Shown: positions 26,529-36,032 of the stretch, in pieces
Layout of the letters: the number at the start of each line of letters is the position of its first letter
How positions within the stretch are numbered: the first letter of the stretch is position 1
Assembly (NCBI RefSeq): GCF_041929205.1
Contig: NZ_JBHFNT010000300.1
Source of the DNA: Floridanema evergladense
GTDB taxonomy: Bacteria; Cyanobacteriota; Cyanobacteriia; Cyanobacteriales; Aerosakkonemataceae
Reading direction: 5' to 3' (one strand)
DNA length: 64,000 bases
The notes under the pieces: generated by a model
What the model was told of the DNA's origin: nothing
What the model saw: only the letters and a program-made list of their open reading frames with translations
Databases searched by the model: none
Position numbers and translations under genes: made by a program

Positions 26529-27410
26529 ATGCTGCAATTAGAAGTTCAAGTACAGGAACAAAGAAAACCCCAACCGATGAAAACAGCAGTGATGGTGATT
26601 GGTGGTGCGGAAGATAAAGTACATGGTAGAGAAATTCTCCACGCTTTCTTTAATCGTTCTGGAGGAGCAGATGCTCAAATAGCGATCATACCATCAGCGT
26701 CTCGCGAACCTGCGATTATTGGCGAAAGATATCGGGTAATTTTTCAGGAGATGGGGGCGAAGCGGATCGAGATTTTGGATATTCGCGATCGCGTTCAGTG
26801 CGAAGAACCCGCTTACCATGAATTCTTAGAAGTTTGTACTGGTGTATTTATGACAGGTGGCGATCAGCTGAGATTGTGCGGATTGCTGGCTGATACGCCC
26901 TTTATGGAAAAATTACGCTTGGGTGTTTGGCAAGGTAGACTGACTTTAGCCGGAACTAGCGCAGGTGCAGCGGTGATGGGACACCACATGATCGCAGGTG
27001 GTGGAAGTGGCGAATGTCCCAACCGTTCCTTAGTCGATATGGCAACGGGTTTAGGTTTCTTACCAGAAGTAATTGTCGATCAACATTTTCACAATCGGAA
27101 TCGTATGGCAAGATTAATGAGTGCTGTTTCCGCCCATCCCGATCGCTTAGGTATTGGTATTGATGAAGATACCTGTGCTTTATTTGAAGGAGACGGTATT
27201 ATTCAAGTCTTAGGAAAAGGTACCGTCACCATTGTTGACCCTTCAGAAATTTCTTATACCAATCAACCATACATCGGTGCTACCGATCCGATCAGTATTT
27301 ATAATTTGAGGGTTCACATTCTTAGTTATGGCGATCGCTATGATATGCGTCAACGCAAAATAATTCCTTCTTTAGGTGAAGGATGTGTCTCCGATCAAAC
27401 AGGAACATAA
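26529..27410 (+). CDS. cphB: Cyanophycinase
   Basis: Cyanophycinase is a serine-type exopeptidase that cuts cyanophycin (multi-L-arginyl-poly-L-aspartate) to beta-Asp-Arg dipeptides. The 293-residue protein has the nucleophile S144 in GTSAGAAVMG, GVFMTGGDQLRLCGLL (106-120) and the His-rich VDQHFHNRNR. It has a family-typical length. It is followed by cphA in the usual cyanobacterial order cphB-cphA, separated by 243 bases with no visible gene, so cphA may also have its own promoter. Confidence 0.97.
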   Translation: MLQLEVQVQEQRKPQPMKTAVMVIGGAEDKVHGREILHAFFNRSGGADAQIAIIPSASREPAIIGERYRVIFQEMGAKRIEILDIRDRVQCEEPAYHEFLEVCTGVFMTGGDQLRLCGLLADTPFMEKLRLGVWQGRLTLAGTSAGAAVMGHHMIAGGGSGECPNRSLVDMATGLGFLPEVIVDQHFHNRNRMARLMSAVSAHPDRLGIGIDEDTCALFEGDGIIQVLGKGTVTIVDPSEISYTNQPYIGATDPISIYNLRVHILSYGDRYDMRQRKIIPSLGEGCVSDQTGT

Positions 27411-27653
27411 AATTAACCTAGTGTTGTTCCTTTTGTCTGTGGCTGAAAATGTTGAACCTGAGTGCTGGCTATTCTAGTTAACTAGTAGTATTTTTAACGT
27501 TGTTGCTTAAGCAATTTCCTTGAAGCTATCAGGAAAAGCAAAAATGCTTCCAAAAAAGTGTTACTGGTGAACAGTTTAGTGTAGCCTCTGAATTTGAAAC
27601 TAGATAATCGTGTTTACTGCTGTCCTGCTGCTCAATGACTCTCGGATATTGCC

Positions 27654-30332
27654 ATGAAAATTCTTAAAATCCAGACGTTACGCGGTCCTAACTACTGGAG
27701 CATTCGACGACATAAACTTATCGTGATGCGTCTCGATTTGGAAGAACTTGCCGATCGCCCGTCGAACGAAATTCCAGGTTTTTATGAAGGATTGGTTCAA
27801 GTTTTACCTAGTTTAATAGAGCATTTTTGTTCCCCAGGGTGTCGTGGTGGTTTCTTGAGTAGAGTCAAAGAAGGCACGCTGATGGGACATATCATCGAGC
27901 ACGTTGCCCTGGAACTACAAATGTTAGCCGGGATCGAAGTGGGATTTGGTCGCACTCGCGAAACGCCGGAACGTGGGATATATCACGTCGTAGTGGAGTA
28001 CAAAGACGAACAAGCTGGTCGCTATGCAGTGCGGGCAGCGGTCAGGCTGTGTCAAAGCATCATCGACACAGGTACTTATCCCCAGGCAGAATTAGAGCAA
28101 GATTTACAAGACTTGAAAGAAATGGCAGCGGATGCTGCTTTAGGGCCAAGTACAGAAACTATTGTTAAAGAAGCAGAAATTAGGGGAATTCCTTGGACGG
28201 CTTTGAGTGCGCGTGCTTTGGTGCAATTCGGGCAAGGGGTATATCAAAAGCGCATTCAAGCAACTCTGTCTTCGCAAACGGGAATTTTAGGTGTAGAACT
28301 AGCTTCGGATAAAGAAAGTACCAAACAAATTTTACGGGAAGCGGGAGTGCCTGTTCCCAGAGGAACTGTAATCAATTTCTTGGATGAATTGGAAGAAGCG
28401 ATCGCAGATGTGGGCGGATACCCGATCGTAATTAAGCCGTTGGATGGAAATCACGGACGCGGTATTACAATTAACATTGGTTCTTGGGAAGAAGCCGAAG
28501 AAGCTTACGATGCGGCAAAGGAAGTTTCTAAAGCTGTAATTGTGGAACGTTTCTATCAAGGACGGGATCACCGGATTTTAGTTGTCAATGGTAAAGTTGT
28601 CGCTGTTGCGGAAAGAATACCCGCCCACGTAGTTGGAGATGGGAAATCGACGATTCAAGAATTGATTGATGAAACTAATCGCGACCCAAATCGGGGCGTA
28701 GGGCATGATAATGTGCTGACGCGGATCGAACTCGATCGCACTTCCTGGCAATTGTTAGAAAAACAAGGTTACACCTTGGAAACAGTATTGCCAAAAGAGC
28801 GGATTTGTTATCTCCGGGCAACCGCTAACCTGAGTACAGGGGGAATTGCGGTCGATCGAACTGACGAAATTCACAAAGAAAACGTTTGGATTGCCCAAAG
28901 AGTAGCAAAAATTATCGGCTTGGATATTGCCGGAATCGATGTCGTTACATCTGATATCACTCGTCCATTGAAAGAAATGGATGGGGTAATTGTGGAAGTG
29001 AATGCCGCACCCGGATTTAGAATGCACGCTTCGCCTAGCCGGGGAATTGCGCGAAATGTCGGTGGCGCGGTAATCGATATGCTATACCCCCCCGGCACAC
29101 CTTCCCGGATTCCCATTTTGGCTGTCACAGGCACGAACGGCAAAACTACAACTACTCGCTTGTTAGCTCATATTTACCGCCAAACAGGTGTGGTGGTAGG
29201 TTACACGACGACTGATGGCACTTACATCGGGGAATTTTTGGTGGAAAAAGGTGATAATACTGGCCCCCAAAGTGCTCAATTGATTTTACAAGACCCGACG
29301 GTAGAAGTAGCGGTGTTGGAAGCTGCTAGGGGTGGGATTTTGCGATCGGGATTGGGATTTGATGCCTCAGATGTGGGCGTTATCCTCAATGTCGCTGCCG
29401 ATCACTTGGGTATTGCTGATATTGACACCGTAGAAAAATTAGCTCACGTTAAAAGTGTAGTAGCGGAAGCGATTCACCCCAATGGCTATGCAGTGCTGAA
29501 TGCTGACGATCCGTTAGTTTCCGCAATGGCGCAACGGACAAAGGCACAGGTAGCTTATTTCTCGATGAAGCCTGAATCCCAGTTAATTAAAGAACATACT
29601 CGCTCTGGGGGAATTGCCGCAGTTTATGAAAACGGCTATATTTCGATTTTGAAGGGAGATTGGACGATTCGGATCGAACAGGCGATTAATGTTCCCTTGA
29701 CAATGGCAGGAAAAGCACCGTTTATGATTGCTAACACTTTAGCCGCTAGTTTGGCTGCTTTTGTTCAGGGTGTGGATGTTGACGTGATTCGATCGGCAAT
29801 CAAGACCTTCCGCGCTTCCAGCAATCAAACTCCCGGTAGAATGAATTTGTTTAACTTGGGCAAATATCATGCTTTAATTGATTATGCCCACAACCCGCAC
29901 AGCTACCAAGCTTTAAGCGCTTTCGTTCGCAGTTGGCCCGGTGAAAGAATTGGGGTAGTGGGTGGCCCGGGCGATCGACGGGATGAAGATTTTGTCCAAA
30001 TTGGGAAGTTAGCGGCAGAAATGTTCGATCGGATCGTCGTCAAAGAAGATGATGACAACAGAGGTCGGCAAAGAGGCGATGGTGCCAGGTTAATTATTGA
30101 AGGCATCAAGCAAGCTAAACCAGATTTCAATTACGAAACAATTCTTGATGAAACAAAAGCAATTAATGCCGCTTTAGATAGTGCCACTGTCAACAGTTTG
30201 GTAGTAATTTTACCCGAAAGTGTAAGTCGTGCTGTCAGCTTAATTGAAGCTCGTAATCCCATCCCTGACCCAGTACAACAACCCGCAACGGTAGAATCTA
30301 ACAATGCAGTTACTTCCTCAGTAGGGAATTAG
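27654..30332 (+). CDS. cphA: Cyanophycin synthetase
   Basis: CphA polymerises Asp and Arg into cyanophycin with ATP. The 892-residue protein has the N-terminal domain that starts MKILKIQTLRGPNYWS, then an ATP-grasp domain (about 215-470, including VIKPLDGNHGRGITI) that adds Arg. A Mur-ligase-like domain follows, with P-loop GTNGKTTTT near 494-502, which adds Asp, and the family motif GPGDRRDEDF. It is complete and closely follows cphB. The C-terminal tail (QQPATVESNNAVTS) is variable. Confidence 0.97.
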   Translation: MKILKIQTLRGPNYWSIRRHKLIVMRLDLEELADRPSNEIPGFYEGLVQVLPSLIEHFCSPGCRGGFLSRVKEGTLMGHIIEHVALELQMLAGIEVGFGRTRETPERGIYHVVVEYKDEQAGRYAVRAAVRLCQSIIDTGTYPQAELEQDLQDLKEMAADAALGPSTETIVKEAEIRGIPWTALSARALVQFGQGVYQKRIQATLSSQTGILGVELASDKESTKQILREAGVPVPRGTVINFLDELEEAIADVGGYPIVIKPLDGNHGRGITINIGSWEEAEEAYDAAKEVSKAVIVERFYQGRDHRILVVNGKVVAVAERIPAHVVGDGKSTIQELIDETNRDPNRGVGHDNVLTRIELDRTSWQLLEKQGYTLETVLPKERICYLRATANLSTGGIAVDRTDEIHKENVWIAQRVAKIIGLDIAGIDVVTSDITRPLKEMDGVIVEVNAAPGFRMHASPSRGIARNVGGAVIDMLYPPGTPSRIPILAVTGTNGKTTTTRLLAHIYRQTGVVVGYTTTDGTYIGEFLVEKGDNTGPQSAQLILQDPTVEVAVLEAARGGILRSGLGFDASDVGVILNVAADHLGIADIDTVEKLAHVKSVVAEAIHPNGYAVLNADDPLVSAMAQRTKAQVAYFSMKPESQLIKEHTRSGGIAAVYENGYISILKGDWTIRIEQAINVPLTMAGKAPFMIANTLAASLAAFVQGVDVDVIRSAIKTFRASSNQTPGRMNLFNLGKYHALIDYAHNPHSYQALSAFVRSWPGERIGVVGGPGDRRDEDFVQIGKLAAEMFDRIVVKEDDDNRGRQRGDGARLIIEGIKQAKPDFNYETILDETKAINAALDSATVNSLVVILPESVSRAVSLIEARNPIPDPVQQPATVESNNAVTSSVGN

Positions 30333-30361
30333 GGAACGGGGAACAGGGAACAGGTAAAATT

Positions 30362-30577
30362 TTAATTCTCCCCTTGTCCCCTTGTCCCCTTGTCCCCTTG
30401 TCCTCCTGTCTCCTGCTCCTCTGCTTCCTCCTGAGTTTTGTTCAATTCAGTTTTGAAACCCCTTAAAGTTTTACCCAAAGCACTGCCCATTTCGGGGATC
30501 TTTTTCGGGCCAAAAATTAGTAAAGCAACTACAGCAATAATGCCGATTTCTGGTAATCCTAATCCAAACATTTGCAC
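30362..30577 (-). CDS. tatA: Twin-arginine translocase TatA/TatE subunit
   Basis: This 71-residue TatA-type protein has a transmembrane helix (7-23, GLPEIGIIAVVALLIFG), the FGPKKIPEMG hinge and an amphipathic helix (GSALGKTLRGFKTEL). It forms the pore-like part of the Tat system, which exports folded proteins across thylakoid and plasma membranes. The last 14 residues (GGQGDKGTRGQGEN) are encoded by an octamer repeat at 30368-30401 and are not part of the family fold. The gene is convergent with cphA. Confidence 0.93.
   Translation of the reverse strand: MQMFGLGLPEIGIIAVVALLIFGPKKIPEMGSALGKTLRGFKTELNKTQEEAEEQETGGQGDKGTRGQGEN
30368..30401. repeat. Octamer repeat (CCCCTTGT) inside the tatA 3' end
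   Basis: Four copies of CCCCTTGT lie inside the tatA coding region and supply its C-terminal Gly/Gln-rich codons. Just outside, at 30334-30355, the related word GGGAACAGGGAACAGG occurs after cphA. Confidence 0.85.
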
Positions 30578-30888
30578 CTCCAGGGAAGTAGATTAATTAA
30601 TAGTTTATCTGATTAGGTGCGTTAGGAATTTTTTAGAACGCAGATGAAAGCAGATAAACGCAGATGAACGCAGATGTAAGCGCAAGTTTGTTGTGAGGAC
30701 TTCAGTCCTTCTCTTTCCGGCAAAAAACTATTGATGTCAAATTTCAGTGAAGGTAAGAAAGGAAAAGGTACACAATTCTTTATAGTTAAATTTGATTACA
30801 CTTTATTCCAAATAGTATATGAGTAAGGTATATTTAGTTCGGTTTTGGCATAACTCTTGATTAGCTGATTAAAATTACTCTAAATACT
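30578..30888. other. Intergenic region with short repeats
   Basis: No gene is visible. At 30639-30675 the words ACGCAGATGAAAGCAGATAA and ACGCAGATGAACGCAGATG form a short tandem repeat. At 30687-30709, GTTTGTTGTGAGGACTTCAG is half of a palindrome whose full version lies at 33368-33393. The rest is AT-rich leader of the next gene. Confidence 0.6.
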
Positions 30889-33363
30889 ATGAATATTCCA
30901 GCTATTGTTGATGTTGTAATCGGGTTAATTTTTATTTACCTAATTCTTAGCTTGCTGGCTTCAGAAATTCAAGAGTTAATTGCTACAGTGTTGCAATGGC
31001 GAGCGCAACACTTAAAACAATCAATTATTAATTTGCTTGCAGGTGATACGATCGCCGATCGAAATATAGAGGCAGCTAAAAGACTGACAAAAGATTTGTA
31101 TAATCATCCTCTGCTTAACGATATAAATCAAGAGGCAAGAGGATTATTTGCTATAATGTTTCGGAAAGTTACTTGGTTTGTCTCGTGGGTTTATCAAGGA
31201 ATAACTGGTAGAGAGGGAGTTTTTGGGAATAAAGTTAGTGCGCCTTCGTATATTCCCGGAGAAACTTTTGCCACTGTTTTGATTGACAGACTAGGAATTG
31301 CTAAATTAGTTGAGCCGTTAGTTGAAGCAAAGTTTGATCGCTTTAGAAATTCAATTATTGAAAATATTGGCAATATTATTGATGGTAATGAAGAAATTCT
31401 AAACTTGCAAGAGTTGGAAGCGGAGTTAAACAAAAAATCTGCTAAAAATGAATATTATAAATTGCTGCAAGTTGATTTATACAGAATTTATAAGCAGTTT
31501 ACTAATCGCGAGCTTACCCTAATTACAGCAGTAGATAAAATATCCCTAAGAATCGATCGCTTTATCACTCAATTACCAGATGAAAAGCCAAAGAAAGAAC
31601 TAGCTATGTGGAAGCTAGATTTATTTGGAGTGCAGAATGAACTGGCGATCGCAAATGGTGGTTTAAAGCCTACATTGGAAGAAATTGCAGATTTAATCAA
31701 TTTAAATAGTAGAACTTACCAAGCTTATAAAGAGCAACTTCAAACATATTATCGACAAAGATATCAGAACGTTGTTGACGAACTGCAAAATTTTCTGCTA
31801 CTGTTCGATGCCAGTACTCGGATAATTATTAATCCTTTAGAAACCGACTTTTTGACAAAAGACAGTATCTTAGAATCGCCAGATTATGCGAAATTTTGGG
31901 CTAATGATTCAATTGACTCTGGTTTTAAATTAAGTATGCCTTTGTCTAGTATGGATCGAGAAGTAGTAAACATTATCCAAACTAAAATTCAAAACAATTC
32001 ACCGGAACAAGATAAATTAGAAGCTTTTAAGCAAGGGTTTGGTGAAGAAGCTCGGAAAATGATGAGTTTCAAGCTGTTAAAGTTGAGACGGAAAGATATA
32101 TTTTCGTTTGGGATTTTGCTAGGCTTTTTAATAGTTGCTTGGAATGCTGTTTTTCTTTGGGTAAATTTCTTTATTACACCTGAAGGAGGAATAGTTTTGG
32201 TTCTAATTATTATTACTACTCTTGGGTTAATTTTATTAGTTAATCAAGACCGTAATTCCAAGAATTTAAATCAGGAAGGAAATCTAGAAAATTTAGCGAG
32301 TACATTTTTTGCAACAGCTTCTAAGATTGAGAATAGTGAAGAAAATTTGATTAATCAATATACATCGGAATTTAAAAATGAAATTGGACAACTGAACAAA
32401 AATCCAGATAACCTTAACTGGGAGTTGATAAGATTAGGACAGTGTTTTCGGCAAAACTACCGAGTTTTAGTTAATGATAATGCAGATATTGACTTACCTT
32501 TTATTCCTAGCTCTGTAAAACAGAGTGTTGCTACGCTAGTTAGACGAGCAAAAACGAAGATCGATCGCACTGGAAACGAAGTAATTCAGCTACGGGAAGA
32601 GATAGAAATTTGGTTCGATCGATCGATGGCTCGCACATCAGGAGTTTATAAGCGCAATGCTAAAGGAGTTAGTTTATTAATTGGTTTTGGATTAGCCATT
32701 CTCACAAATTCTAACTCGATTTACATTGCAAATCAGCTGGCATACGATCGAGAACTACGACAAGCAGTAGCACAGGGAGCAGAGAGATTTATTGCCGATG
32801 AAAATCAACAATCTTCTTCGCTTTCGGAGGATCGCCTGCGCGATCGTAGTAAAATAGTTTCTCAAATTTTAGATGAACAACTTAAATTGCCGATCGGTTG
32901 GAGTCCAAGAATTTTAGGTAAACAATTGAATTGTGAATTACCGAGAAATGCTCGTGATGATGATTGGGAAAAACTATTTGATAAGTGCATTAAAACTAGC
33001 AAAAAAGATAGACCTCTAAATTTTGATGTAATTTACAATGCAGTTGCTAATGAGAGAAAAAAAGATAATCCCACTAGAATTTACGAACAAGCTCAGGAAA
33101 GATATAAAAAAGCTCGCGAGAAGAGTAGAAAATCGCCAATTTACTTTGTTCCCACTGCCATTTTAGTCATGATTATAAATTCAGGAAAATGGTTAGTTGG
33201 AATCTTATTTTTAGTAGGATGGTTTGTTACATCTGTAGCGATTTCAATGGGATCTTCTTTTTGGTTTGATATGTTGAATAAGGTAATAAATGTTCGCAAT
33301 ACAGGCAGTAAACCGCCTTCTTTAGCAAATCAAACTTCTGTAAATTCGGAGAAAAGTTCTTAG
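30889..33363 (+). CDS. Large membrane protein of unknown function
   Basis: The 824-residue protein starts with a membrane helix (about 4-24, AIVDVVIGLIFIYLILSLL) followed by SEIQELIATVLQWRA. A long charged soluble part follows (about 30-400), then two central helices (about 403-445), another soluble part, a hydrophobic stretch near 598-608 and C-terminal helices (about 753-795). An N-terminus of this kind recurs in uncharacterised bacterial membrane proteins. I do not recognise a catalytic motif. No co-oriented neighbour is close. It is flanked by dispersed palindromes at 30687 and 33368. Confidence 0.75.
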   Translation: MNIPAIVDVVIGLIFIYLILSLLASEIQELIATVLQWRAQHLKQSIINLLAGDTIADRNIEAAKRLTKDLYNHPLLNDINQEARGLFAIMFRKVTWFVSWVYQGITGREGVFGNKVSAPSYIPGETFATVLIDRLGIAKLVEPLVEAKFDRFRNSIIENIGNIIDGNEEILNLQELEAELNKKSAKNEYYKLLQVDLYRIYKQFTNRELTLITAVDKISLRIDRFITQLPDEKPKKELAMWKLDLFGVQNELAIANGGLKPTLEEIADLINLNSRTYQAYKEQLQTYYRQRYQNVVDELQNFLLLFDASTRIIINPLETDFLTKDSILESPDYAKFWANDSIDSGFKLSMPLSSMDREVVNIIQTKIQNNSPEQDKLEAFKQGFGEEARKMMSFKLLKLRRKDIFSFGILLGFLIVAWNAVFLWVNFFITPEGGIVLVLIIITTLGLILLVNQDRNSKNLNQEGNLENLASTFFATASKIENSEENLINQYTSEFKNEIGQLNKNPDNLNWELIRLGQCFRQNYRVLVNDNADIDLPFIPSSVKQSVATLVRRAKTKIDRTGNEVIQLREEIEIWFDRSMARTSGVYKRNAKGVSLLIGFGLAILTNSNSIYIANQLAYDRELRQAVAQGAERFIADENQQSSSLSEDRLRDRSKIVSQILDEQLKLPIGWSPRILGKQLNCELPRNARDDDWEKLFDKCIKTSKKDRPLNFDVIYNAVANERKKDNPTRIYEQAQERYKKAREKSRKSPIYFVPTAILVMIINSGKWLVGILFLVGWFVTSVAISMGSSFWFDMLNKVINVRNTGSKPPSLANQTSVNSEKSS

Positions 33364-33367
33364 GTTT

Positions 33368-33393
33368 GTTGTGAGGACTAAAGTCCTCACAAC
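33368..33393. repeat. Palindromic repeat (GTTGTGAGGACT)
   Basis: GTTGTGAGGACT (33368-33379) pairs perfectly with AGTCCTCACAAC (33382-33393) around AA. The stop codon of the 824-residue protein is 5 bases upstream, so it may end that transcript. A half copy is at 30687. Confidence 0.75.
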
Positions 33394-33489
33394 TGAAATC
33401 GTCACAACGAACTAAATTTTTTCCTTATTGTTTCTTTTCATTCTATTCTTATATAAGGCTAAAATATTGCACTTTTTATTAACCAGATA

Positions 33490-34224
33490 ATGTTACAAAA
33501 TGTAAAATCTTCCCTACGGGAACAACAACACTCTTTAATTCGCCAACTTGCTGATTGTATTGAGTCTACTTGGGAACAATACTTACAATTAGAACCGTAT
33601 CACCTCCCAGAAGATTTGGGATATGTGGAAGGGCGACTGGAGGGGGAAAAGTTGACGATCGAAAACCATTGCTACCAAAGTCCGCAATTTCGCAAAATGC
33701 ACTTAGAATTGGCGAAAGTCGGCACTTCTTTAGATATTTTACATTGCGTAATGTTTCCCCGCCCCGAATATGCTTTACCGATGTTTGGGACAGACTTAGT
33801 TGGCGGTAGAGGAAATATTAGTGCGGCGATCGTCGATCTTTCTTCAACTAACCCCGATCTAACTTTACCAGAAAACTACAAAAATGCTCTTTCTGGGTTG
33901 CCTGCGATCGACTTTTCCCAACCGCGAGATTTACCAGAATGGGGCGATATTTTCTCGGAATTTTGTTTATTTATTCGTCCAGGAAATGCAGAAGAAGAAA
34001 CGCAGTTTTTAACTAGAGTTCGCGACTTTTTAACTATTCACTGTCAGCAAGCAAAAATTGCCCAACCTGTTGACGAACAACGCCGTGAAGAAATTTTAAA
34101 AGGTCAACGTTATTACTGCACAAAACAACAAAAAAACGATAAAACCCGCAGAGTTTTAGAAAAAGCTTTTGGTAATGAATGGGCAGAACGTTACATGACA
34201 ACAGTTTTGTTTGATTTTGTTTAG
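33490..34224 (+). CDS. pcyA: Phycocyanobilin:ferredoxin oxidoreductase
   Basis: PcyA reduces biliverdin IXalpha to phycocyanobilin, the phycobilisome chromophore, with four electrons from ferredoxin. The 244-residue protein carries the family core KMHLELAKVGTSLDILHCV and PRPEYALPMFGTDLVGGRG. E73, H85 and D102 correspond to the catalytic E76, H88 and D105 of Synechocystis PcyA. It is full length, with a weak ribosome site before the ATG. Confidence 0.97.
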   Translation: MLQNVKSSLREQQHSLIRQLADCIESTWEQYLQLEPYHLPEDLGYVEGRLEGEKLTIENHCYQSPQFRKMHLELAKVGTSLDILHCVMFPRPEYALPMFGTDLVGGRGNISAAIVDLSSTNPDLTLPENYKNALSGLPAIDFSQPRDLPEWGDIFSEFCLFIRPGNAEEETQFLTRVRDFLTIHCQQAKIAQPVDEQRREEILKGQRYYCTKQQKNDKTRRVLEKAFGNEWAERYMTTVLFDFV

Positions 34225-34259
34225 GTTTTTTGGTAGTGGGTAGAGTATTTGCAGAGTAA

Positions 34260-34355
34260 GGAGGTGGAACCTCCAGCGATCTCGTTCCCAGGTTCAACCT
34301 GGGAACGAGAAACAGAGGCTCTGCCTCAAGGTCGAGAAACAGAGGCTCTGCCTCA
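34260..34355. repeat. Compound hairpin repeat, copy 1
   Basis: This block contains four hairpins in a row: GGAGGT/ACCTCC (34260-34274), CTCGTTCCCAGGTT/AACCTGGGAACGAG (34281-34309) and AGAGGCTCTGCCTCA twice (34314-34328, 34341-34355). A related block is at 52307-52418. It lies between the convergent pcyA and GT4 genes. Confidence 0.85.
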
Positions 34356-34386
34356 AGGTGTTCTTATCTCAACTACCAACTACCAA

Positions 34387-35820
34387 TTAAGAGGCTTTTA
34401 CCAAACTCTTATCAACAGCTTGAATTGGTAACTGAGGATGATAGAAAGCTGGGTGAATCAAAGATTGCGCTAATAAACGACGATAGAGGTCGCTGAGTTG
34501 AATAGCAACACCCGTCCAACTAAAGTTTTGTTGAACTCTGATTGATGCTTGTTTGCGGAGTTTTTGCGCCCAAATTTCATCGGCTAAAATGCGATCGATC
34601 GCCCCAGCAAAAGCCTCAACATTTTGTGGTGGAACTAACAAACCCGTTTCTTCAGGCATCACTGTAAACCGCAAACCGCCTACATCAGAAGCTACCACAG
34701 GCGTACCGCAAGCCATCGCTTCAATTGCTACTAAACCAAAAGGTTCGTAATGACTGGGAATTACACAAACATCAGCAGCAATGTAATACAAAGGTAAGAG
34801 ATCGTGACCAATTCGCCCAGTAAAAATGGTATTGTTTGCTAATCCTAATTCTTGCACAATACCCTCAATTCTGGCTCTTTCTAAACCGTCGGCTTGACCA
34901 GGTTCGCTACCCCCGACAATGACTAATTTTAGGTTAGCGTAAGGATGCAAATCTTCTGCTTCTTGAGTTTCAATTTTAGCTTTTAGTTGAGCACAAGCAC
35001 GCACTAAAGTTTCAATTCCCTTGCGTCGATCGAAACGTCCCACATATAAAACAATTTGTGCGTAAGGATCGAAACCTAGTTTTGTCCTTGCGTCTGCTTT
35101 TGGCATTGTAATACGGAAGTTTTCAATGTCTGTACCACAAGGAATAACTTCAATATTACCTTCTTGAGAAACTAAGGAACGGAGAATTTCTTCCTCTTGA
35201 GGACTGGTAGCAACAACACAGTTTGCCCGTTCTAAAATTTGTTTTTCAACTGCTAATCTAGTTTCAGCAATTGGGGGTTTTTTCCCTGTAGCTTGATACT
35301 TAACTGCACCAAGGGAATGATAGGTGTGAATTAATTGAATGTTGCTGCGTTCTTGTAAACGCAAACCTACCCAAGCGGAAAGCCAATAATTAGTATGAAC
35401 TAAGGGATAATTTGTGCCTTCTTTAACTTGGAATTTTTGGAATGCTGACACAAATTCTGGCATATATTCCAGTAAGCGATCGCGCCCAATAAACTCCTGT
35501 GGCCCCGCTACTAAGCGAATTGTGCGACAATGAGGCGAATGTTGCACAATGGTTGCATCTTCCGGGTGTACTTTGCGAGTGAACATATCGACTTGCCAAC
35601 CTAATTTGGCTAAAGCTTCACCCACTTGACGCACATAAACATTTTGACCGCCTGCTTCTTCCTTACCAATTTCCGCAGCAGGATCGCCATGATCGGAAAT
35701 TAAAGCGATCGCTTGTCGAGAAGGAACTTCGATTTTTGTAGCGGCAAAATGTGTTTTTGGAGGTAAGGAAGATTTTCCTTGAGAATTCTTTGTAGAGGAC
35801 TGTAAGGAAATTGTATTCAT
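34387..35820 (-). CDS. Sucrose-phosphate-synthase-like GT4 glycosyltransferase
   Basis: This 477-residue GT-B enzyme shows the N-terminal pattern ISDHGDPAAEIGKEEAGGQNVYV found in sucrose synthase, sucrose-phosphate synthase and MshA-type transferases. VLYVGRFDRRKGIETLV and the E-x7-E motif EPFGLVAIEAMACGTPVV follow. It has no C-terminal sucrose-phosphatase domain. In cyanobacteria sucrose serves osmotic protection. Whether this enzyme makes sucrose-6-phosphate or another glycoside is not decided by sequence. A second GT4 gene lies upstream on the same strand. Confidence 0.87.
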   Translation of the reverse strand: MNTISLQSSTKNSQGKSSLPPKTHFAATKIEVPSRQAIALISDHGDPAAEIGKEEAGGQNVYVRQVGEALAKLGWQVDMFTRKVHPEDATIVQHSPHCRTIRLVAGPQEFIGRDRLLEYMPEFVSAFQKFQVKEGTNYPLVHTNYWLSAWVGLRLQERSNIQLIHTYHSLGAVKYQATGKKPPIAETRLAVEKQILERANCVVATSPQEEEILRSLVSQEGNIEVIPCGTDIENFRITMPKADARTKLGFDPYAQIVLYVGRFDRRKGIETLVRACAQLKAKIETQEAEDLHPYANLKLVIVGGSEPGQADGLERARIEGIVQELGLANNTIFTGRIGHDLLPLYYIAADVCVIPSHYEPFGLVAIEAMACGTPVVASDVGGLRFTVMPEETGLLVPPQNVEAFAGAIDRILADEIWAQKLRKQASIRVQQNFSWTGVAIQLSDLYRRLLAQSLIHPAFYHPQLPIQAVDKSLVKAS

Positions 35821-36032
35821 GACTTCACCTCTTTTAATGGTTAGTCATTGGTCAATAGTGATTCTTAGTTTATCACTAACCAACTCAATTAAAGAATCAT
35901 TATTGACGAATGACTTTGTTTTTGTTTGCAAAAAATTAGTGCAAGTTTACCCTGTCAAATTTACTTAATGTAGCTAAAAGCGCTAAATTTTTGGTGCTAT
36001 TAATTCGGAACAAAACCTCGCAAAATCAATTC

